Shown here one piece after another: positions 47,642-52,027 of a stretch of DNA of 52,027 bases. How positions within the stretch are numbered: position 1 is the first letter of the stretch; every line of letters starts with the position of its first letter. Position numbers and translations under genes: made by a program. The notes beneath the pieces are model-generated. The model saw only the letters and a program-made list of their open reading frames with translations. It was not told the origin of the DNA and searched no databases. This DNA comes from JAZRUF01 sp045636205 (lineage in GTDB: Bacteria > Bacillota > Clostridia > Oscillospirales > JAAYXM01): assembly GCA_045636205.1 (NCBI GenBank), contig JAZTXE010000042.1, positions 1-52,027 of the forward strand, given 5' to 3'.

Positions 47642-49527
47642 CAGTTTCCACCTCCTATTGCGCCAAACGGGCAGGTATTAATACATGCACCGCACTTTAT
47701 GCACTTATTCTCATCAATGACAAACGGCTCTTTTATTTTTCCGGAAATAGCCTCAACCGGGCATGCCTTTGCACACTTGCTGCAGCCTTTGCATTTTTCC
47801 GGGTCAATGGCTATCGGTGCAAGCTTTTTGCACACACCTGCCGGACATTTCTTCTGGAAGATATGCGCCTCATACTCATCACGGAAATACTTGAGAGTTG
47901 AGAGAACCGGAGACGCGGCAGATTTTCCCAAACCGCACAATGATGTTACGGAAATGGTCTCACCCAACTCAAGGAGCATATCAATATCGGAAGGTTCGCC
48001 CTCGCCTGCAACTATGCGCTCAAGTATCTCAAGCATACGGCGGGTGCCCTCACGACACGGAATACATTTACCGCATGACTCATTCTGCGTGAAGTTCATG
48101 AAGAATCGCGCGATTTCGACCATGCAGGTATCCTCATCAAGGACAACCAGACCGCCGGAGCCTATCATTGCTCCGACTTCTGAAAGCGAGTCAAAATCCA
48201 GCGGCATATCCAGATATTCAGCCGGCAGACATCCGCCTGACGGACCGCCTATCTGAACCGCTTTAAATGCCTTACCGTTTTTGATTCCGCCGCATATATC
48301 GTATACGATTTCGCGCATGGTAATTCCCATCGGAACTTCTATAAGGCCTGTAATCTCAACATTGCCGGTAACAGCAAATGCCTTTGTTCCCGGGCTTTTC
48401 TCGGTTCCGAGCTTTTTAAACTCATCCGCGCCCTTTAAAATGATATTGGGTACGTTTGCAAAGGTTTCAACATTATTTAAAACCGTCGGCTTGCCGAACA
48501 GTCCCGCTTCTACGGTGCGCGGCGGCTTAACACGCGGCATTCCGCGCTCGCCCTCGATTGACGAGGTAAGAGCACTACCCTCGCCGCATACGAACGCGCC
48601 TGCGCCCTGATTTATGCGGATGTCAAACTTCTTGCCACTGCCCATAATGTCCTCGCCCAGGATACCTGCCTGACGCGCTGCAACTATAGCCTCATTGAGT
48701 CGGCGAACCGCAAGCGGATACTCCGCACGGACATATATGTAACCATACTCACTTCCGACCGCAAGACCGGCTATCATCATGCCCTCAATTATTCTGTGCG
48801 GGTCACCTTCAAGAACCGAACGGTCCATAAATGCGCCGGGGTCACCCTCGTCACCGTTACATACGACATATTTGGGGGAATTCGTCTGACGGCGAACCTG
48901 GCTCCATTTTCTTCCCGCCGGATAACCGCCACCACCGCGGCCACGCAGGCCTGCGTCAGTAACAACCTGACAGACCTCTTCACCGGTCATGGATTCTATA
49001 ACCTTGGCAACCGCAGAGTATCCTCCGCGTGCTATGTATTCTTTAAGCGAATTTACATCCGCCTCGCCGCAATTTTCCAGCGCAACGCGGGTTTGTTTAT
49101 TATAAAACGGTATTTCATGGTATTCGGAGAAAACCTTGTCACCCTTCGAGAAGAAAAGGCGCTCAACCGGTTTTTTGCCGATAAGCGTGGTTTCTACAAT
49201 CTCCTCGCAGTCTGCAACCGTTACTCTGCTGTAAAGCCACTCCTGCGGCTTTACTATAACTATAGGTCCGTTTTCGCAGAAGCCGTGACATGCGCTTTCG
49301 TGGATACCCACTCCGCCGCATTCATGTACATCAATATCTATTTTCGCGTTTATTCCGCGTTCCTTTGCAAGTTCCAAAAGACGCTCGTAAATTTTAACCG
49401 AGCCGCCTGCCACACAACCGGTACCGCCGCAAACCAGAATTCTCATTTCCATAGACTCCAGCGCACGTGAATATTCCTGCTGCAAATGGCGAAGGGCATC
49501 CGTTGATGTTATATTCAAATCGCTCAC
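47641..49527 (-). CDS. hydB: NADH-binding subunit of the [FeFe] hydrogenase (NuoF-like)
   Basis: Diaphorase subunit, 628 residues, that binds NADH and FMN and is the likely bifurcation site. An N-terminal thioredoxin-like [2Fe-2S] domain (CGGTGCVAGGS, CHGFCENGP) is followed by the NuoF core (DAGLRGRGGGGYPAGRKWS, CNGDEGDPGAFMDR), the [4Fe-4S] motif ESCGKCIPCREG, and a C-terminal pair of ferredoxin motifs (CKGCSKCAKACP, CIKCGACINTCP). The stop overlaps the hydA start by one base (TGATG). It is separated from hydC by 27 bases. Confidence 0.95.
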   Translation of the reverse strand: MSDLNITSTDALRHLQQEYSRALESMEMRILVCGGTGCVAGGSVKIYERLLELAKERGINAKIDIDVHECGGVGIHESACHGFCENGPIVIVKPQEWLYSRVTVADCEEIVETTLIGKKPVERLFFSKGDKVFSEYHEIPFYNKQTRVALENCGEADVNSLKEYIARGGYSAVAKVIESMTGEEVCQVVTDAGLRGRGGGGYPAGRKWSQVRRQTNSPKYVVCNGDEGDPGAFMDRSVLEGDPHRIIEGMMIAGLAVGSEYGYIYVRAEYPLAVRRLNEAIVAARQAGILGEDIMGSGKKFDIRINQGAGAFVCGEGSALTSSIEGERGMPRVKPPRTVEAGLFGKPTVLNNVETFANVPNIILKGADEFKKLGTEKSPGTKAFAVTGNVEITGLIEVPMGITMREIVYDICGGIKNGKAFKAVQIGGPSGGCLPAEYLDMPLDFDSLSEVGAMIGSGGLVVLDEDTCMVEIARFFMNFTQNESCGKCIPCREGTRRMLEILERIVAGEGEPSDIDMLLELGETISVTSLCGLGKSAASPVLSTLKYFRDEYEAHIFQKKCPAGVCKKLAPIAIDPEKCKGCSKCAKACPVEAISGKIKEPFVIDENKCIKCGACINTCPFGAIGGGN

Positions 49528-49554
49528 CTCTCTGTCATTTAAAGCGCAGTGCGC

Positions 49555-50034
49555 CTATTGTTTTTCCTGATTTCTCAGCGTATCAATCAAGTTTTCTGCA
49601 TACTCGGGAGTTACCTTAGAGTGAACCTCTTCATCCACCATCATGACCGGTGCAAGGCCGCATGCTCCGAGGCATGATACGGTTTCAACGGTAAAGAGCA
49701 TATCGTCAGACGTATTCTGACCGTCTGCAAGACCGAGTTTTGCACGCAGCGCGTTAAGAATCGGTATAGACTTTTTAACGTGGCATGCAGTACCGTCACA
49801 TATTCTTATAACGTATTTTCCCTTAGGCTTGAGTGAGAAATTCTCGTAAAAGGTTGCTATGCTGTAGATTTTCGCAACTGTCATGTCCAGCTTTACGGAC
49901 AGATAGTTAAGTGCCTCCTCGGGCAGATAGCGGTATTGCTTCTGCACGTCCTGCAGAATCGGGATAATGTTTTGCCGGCTGCACGCATGGCGATGCAAGA
50001 TAGCGTCAATCGGCGTCAAATCCAATGTTGACAT
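49555..50034 (-). CDS. hydC: NuoE-like [2Fe-2S] subunit of the [FeFe] hydrogenase
   Basis: A 159-residue thioredoxin-like ferredoxin that links HydB to the other subunits. The four cysteines are in CDGTACHVKKS and CLGACGLAP, the standard NuoE pattern. The N-terminal helical part has IIPILQDVQKQYRYLPEEAL. The ATG at 50034 (MSTLDLTPIDAIL) is chosen because AAGGAG lies 6 bases upstream; an ATG 19 codons earlier lies at the transcription start region. First gene of hydC-hydB-hydA. Confidence 0.95.
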   Translation of the reverse strand: MSTLDLTPIDAILHRHACSRQNIIPILQDVQKQYRYLPEEALNYLSVKLDMTVAKIYSIATFYENFSLKPKGKYVIRICDGTACHVKKSIPILNALRAKLGLADGQNTSDDMLFTVETVSCLGACGLAPVMMVDEEVHSKVTPEYAENLIDTLRNQEKQ

Positions 50035-50090
50035 AGTTGACTCCTTCCGTTTTTTTCGTTTTGTATTCACGAAATTCTCATATGTAGTCA

Positions 50091-50119
50091 ATTATATAGG
50101 CATTGCAAGTAAAAGTCAA
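50091..50119 (-). promoter_or_regulatory. Promoter of the hydCBA operon
   Basis: On the minus strand TTGACT (50119-50114), a 17-base spacer and TATAAT (50096-50091), 56 bases before the hydC start. Confidence 0.88.
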
Positions 50120-50254
50120 TTCGCTAAAATGTACAATAATCTTCGCACAACCGACAAAAAAGGATTATTTTTTTACACACATTCGTTGTGAGTCGATATT
50201 TTTTTCGTTTTTTGTTATTTTTACAAAATTCACGAAACTTTTACAGTATCTTTT

Positions 50255-50283
50255 CTTGAAATCAGGGAATAAAAAAGATATAA
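50255..50283 (+). promoter_or_regulatory. Promoter of the ABC ATPase gene
   Basis: TTGAAA, a 17-base spacer and TATAAT (ending at about 50283), 26 bases before the likely start at 50310. It is divergent from the hyd promoter. The divergent interval contains the direct repeat TTCACGAAA at 50066-50074 and 50229-50237. Confidence 0.75.
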
Positions 50284-50309
50284 TAAAATCGGAAGGTCGT
50301 ATTTTATCT

Positions 50310-50987
50310 TTGATTACCTTACGTCAAATTGAGAAAAGCTACCATTCCAGCGCAGGATGCGTTCACGCACTGAAGAACATAAACCTGAGTATAGTCGACG
50401 GTGAATCGGTGGCAATCGTCGGGCAATCCGGCTCGGGAAAATCTACGCTCATGAACATACTTGGCTTACTTGATATTTCCGCAAAAGGCGAATATATTCT
50501 AAACGGCAGGAATATAAATACTCTCAGTGCAGATGAACGTTCTCTTCTCCGAAGCCGCGAGCTTGGTTTTGTATTTCAGGGTTTTAATTTACTCTCCAGA
50601 ATGAGCGCTTTGGAGAATGTCGAACTCCCGCTCATTTATGCAAATATATCTCGCGAAAAACGCCGTGAGCTTGCACTCGGTGCTCTTGAGCAAGTGGGAT
50701 TGTCCCACAGGGTTTTTCATCGCCCTTCGGAGATGTCCGGCGGTCAGCAACAGCGTGTGGCAATTGCACGGGCGATAATTCGCTCACCCTCCATACTTCT
50801 CGCGGATGAACCTACCGGAAATTTAGACTCATCTTCAGGTAAAGAAATCCTCGACCTGCTTTGTGATCTCAACCGCCGGGGTTCAACGGTTATTTTAATT
50901 ACGCATGATAATGATATAGCAAAGTGTATGTCACGCTGCATCCGAATTTCCGACGGATGTATAGTATACGACAGTAAGTTTTCTTAA
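50310..50987 (+). CDS. ABC transporter ATP-binding protein (LolD/MacB type)
   Basis: A 225-residue ATPase. Walker A GQSGSGKST, the Q-loop region FVFQGFNLLSRMSALENVEL, signature SGGQQQRVAIARA, Walker B ILLADEPTGNLDSSSGKE and the H-loop His in VILITHDNDIA are present. It most resembles the FtsX/MacB-type ATPases. The frame is open far upstream, but a promoter lies inside that stretch, so the TTG at 50310 (LITLRQIEKSYHSSAGCVHA) is the best start, with GGAAGG 13 bases upstream. No permease gene is adjacent, so its membrane partner is elsewhere. Confidence 0.85.
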   Translation: MITLRQIEKSYHSSAGCVHALKNINLSIVDGESVAIVGQSGSGKSTLMNILGLLDISAKGEYILNGRNINTLSADERSLLRSRELGFVFQGFNLLSRMSALENVELPLIYANISREKRRELALGALEQVGLSHRVFHRPSEMSGGQQQRVAIARAIIRSPSILLADEPTGNLDSSSGKEILDLLCDLNRRGSTVILITHDNDIAKCMSRCIRISDGCIVYDSKFS

Positions 50988-51024
50988 ACTTTTATTTATT
51001 ATTTATTAGAGAGGTGGATAAAAT

Positions 51025-51513
51025 ATGGAAAGGCGCGACAAATTCAATTACTATCTGGATATAGCCGAAACCGTGCTTGAGCGCGGTACATGTCTGAGAA
51101 GAAACTTCGGCGCGATTATCGTACGCAATGACTCTATCGTATCGACCGGATACACGGGTGCCCCGAGAGGCAGAAAGAACTGCTGTGATCTCAAATTCTG
51201 CAGACGTGAACAGCTTGGCATTCCGCGTGGAGAACGCTACGAGCTGTGCCGCAGTGTCCATGCCGAGGCGAATGCAATTATAGCCGCCCCTCGCACCGAA
51301 ATGATAGGCTCAACCCTTTATCTTGTTGGGCGCGATGCCAAAACCGGAGCACTTGTCGAGAGTGCATCCTCCTGCGCGATGTGCAAACGCATGATAATAA
51401 ACGCAGGAATTGAAAGAGTTGTAATACGCAACAGTCCTGATACATATACTATAATACTCACATCCGATTGGGTAAAGAACGATGACTCACTTGAGGATGT
51501 AACCGGATATTAA
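51025..51513 (+). CDS. Cytidine/deoxycytidylate deaminase family protein (ComEB-like)
   Basis: A zinc deaminase of 162 residues, most like dCMP deaminase, which turns dCMP into dUMP for thymidylate synthesis. The zinc and catalytic motif is CRSVHAEANAI (His and Glu), with the two Cys ligands in SSCAMCKRMIINAGIE. GAIIVRNDSIVSTGYTGAPR is also typical. The ATG follows GAGAGGTGG. It lies 37 bases after the ABC ATPase gene and 22 before the next small gene, possibly one transcript. Confidence 0.85.
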   Translation: MERRDKFNYYLDIAETVLERGTCLRRNFGAIIVRNDSIVSTGYTGAPRGRKNCCDLKFCRREQLGIPRGERYELCRSVHAEANAIIAAPRTEMIGSTLYLVGRDAKTGALVESASSCAMCKRMIINAGIERVVIRNSPDTYTIILTSDWVKNDDSLEDVTGY

Positions 51514-51535
51514 TAAATGTACAGGAGGTTTTAAA

Positions 51536-51760
51536 ATGAAAGGATTTATCTCGTTTACTCTTAAGTTTTTGGCGGTCATGGCAGTCGTAGCCGCAGTTGC
51601 ATACTGGCTCAACTATTTCCTCACCGCAGCAGGAAAGAAAGTTTGCTTGAAAGACATTTTGCCTAAGAAGAAAGCAACTGAAGAAACCGAAACTCCGATT
51701 ACCACCGCGTGTAGCTGCAACGACGCGGTTTGCGCAGTTGATATGTGCATGCCGTATTAA
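51536..51760 (+). CDS. Small membrane protein with cysteine-rich tail
   Basis: A 74-residue protein of unknown function. One N-terminal transmembrane helix (SFTLKFLAVMAVVAAVAYWL) is followed by a basic linker (LPKKKATEETETPITT) and a short tail with four Cys (CSCNDAVCAVDMCMPY). It is not a lipoprotein because there is no lipobox. The ribosome binding site ACAGGAGG is strong, 8 bases from the ATG, and a strong terminator follows, which supports a real gene. The Cys cluster could bind metal or form disulphides; this is speculation. Confidence 0.7.
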   Translation: MKGFISFTLKFLAVMAVVAAVAYWLNYFLTAAGKKVCLKDILPKKKATEETETPITTACSCNDAVCAVDMCMPY

Positions 51761-51780
51761 ATCTCTATATTTATTTATGT

Positions 51781-51831
51781 TTATAAAAATGCAGATGCAG
51801 TGTGGTTTCCACTGCATCTGCATTTTTATAA
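51781..51831 (+). terminator. Strong terminator
   Basis: A stem of about 22 bp: TTATAAAAATGCAGATGCAG plus TG (51781-51802) pairs with CACTGCATCTGCATTTTTAT plus AA (51810-51831). Confidence 0.85.
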
Positions 51832-51850
51832 ACACTACATATAACAACAA

Positions 51851-51878
51851 ACCCTGTAACCATTACGGTTACAGGGTT
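51851..51878. terminator. Terminator after tRNA-Thr
   Basis: ACCCTGTAACC pairs with GGTTACAGGGT around a short loop. It lies directly downstream of the tRNA on the minus strand, and a T run is also present on the plus side. Confidence 0.75.
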
Positions 51879-51883
51879 TTCGT

Positions 51884-51959
51884 TGGGGCTGTTACCCGGA
51901 TTTGAACCGGGGTCCTCATCCTTACCAAGGATGCGCTCTACCGACTGAGCTATAACAGC
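51884..51959 (-). tRNA. tRNA-Thr (anticodon GGT)
   Basis: A 76-base cloverleaf on the minus strand: acceptor GCTGTTA/TAACAGC, D arm GCTC..GAGC, anticodon stem CATCC/GGATG with loop TTGGTAA (anticodon GGT), T arm CCCGG/CCGGG with TTCAAAT, and an encoded CCA. The discriminator base is C, which is unusual for threonine tRNAs. Confidence 0.95.
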
Positions 51960-51989
51960 ATATCCATTTGTTAATCAACGTGCCATATA

Positions 51990-52018
51990 AGTATACGACA
52001 AAAACTCAAAAAAGTCAA
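51990..52018 (-). promoter_or_regulatory. Promoter of tRNA-Thr
   Basis: On the minus strand TTGACT (52018-52013), a 17-base spacer and TATACT (51995-51990), 31 bases before the tRNA. Confidence 0.8.
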
Positions 52019-52027
52019 TTCTTTTTT

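Noticed and set aside
50066..50237. Rex or redox operator between the hydrogenase and ABC genes.
   Set aside because: The direct repeat TTCACGAAA does not match the Rex consensus and is not palindromic.
50103..50309. N-terminal extension of the ABC ATPase.
   Set aside because: A consensus promoter lies inside it and the conserved family N-terminus begins at 50310.

Overview
The window looks like chromosomal DNA of a strictly anaerobic, low-to-moderate-GC Firmicute of the class Clostridia, probably a gut or rumen Ruminococcaceae/Oscillospirales-type organism. The reasons are the Firmicutes-type ribosomal operons (zinc-ribbon S14 and L24, Firmicutes-type S12 insertion), T-box leaders, a trimeric NADH-linked [FeFe] hydrogenase, a rubrerythrin next to a PerR-like regulator, and strong TTGACA/TTGACT-17-TATAAT promoters. 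I see no IS element, phage gene, CRISPR array or replication origin.

Layout. 1-7190: minus-strand S10 ribosomal protein operon (rpsJ to the start of rpsZ), with its promoter, a long leader and an attenuator-like hairpin. 7192-10895: an unrecognised protein, an orphan TPP-dependent E1 alpha/beta pair and a GH43 glycosidase. 11007-18568: tRNA-Gly, a TetM-like GTPase fused to a Rae1/YacP nuclease domain, a hemolysin III protein, a DUF1836 regulator, a ceramidase-like hydrolase and several unknowns. 18586-25482: a membrane protein, a fruK-ptsH-ptsI operon whose HPr lacks Ser46, a DUF1015 protein and a nitrilase-family amidase. 25574-27875: a DtxR/MntR-like regulator convergent with a ferritin-VIT1 iron transporter, then thioredoxin reductase. 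27982-34900: two transcription units, each with a leader I read as a leucine T-box. They encode a LeuA-like protein that has lost its catalytic residues, a TIM barrel-acyl-CoA synthetase fusion and an HTH-cupin-acyl-CoA synthetase fusion. 34980-36010: rubrerythrin and a PerR-like regulator. 36178-40228: an FAD oxidoreductase, a free-standing DbpA-type RNA-binding domain, DUF2461, DUF1294 and prephenate dehydrogenase. 40317-45396: the str operon (L7Ae-like, S12, S7, EF-G, EF-Tu). 45473-50119: a GNAT acetyltransferase and the hydC-hydB-hydA hydrogenase operon. 50258-52018: an orphan ABC ATPase, a dCMP deaminase-like protein, a small cysteine-rich membrane peptide and tRNA-Thr.

How the genes fit together. 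Most of the window is housekeeping: translation, redox and hydrogen metabolism, and sugar phosphorylation. The most unusual part is 27982-34900. Two acyl-CoA synthetases and a catalytically dead isopropylmalate synthase homologue that keeps its leucine-binding regulatory domain appear to be switched on by uncharged tRNA-Leu. One reading is leucine synthesis by activating and reductively carboxylating isovalerate, a route known in rumen anaerobes, with the LeuA-like protein as a leucine sensor. That is inference. The second highlight is the TetM-like/Rae1 fusion, which would join a ribosomal A-site GTPase to an A-site mRNA nuclease in one polypeptide.
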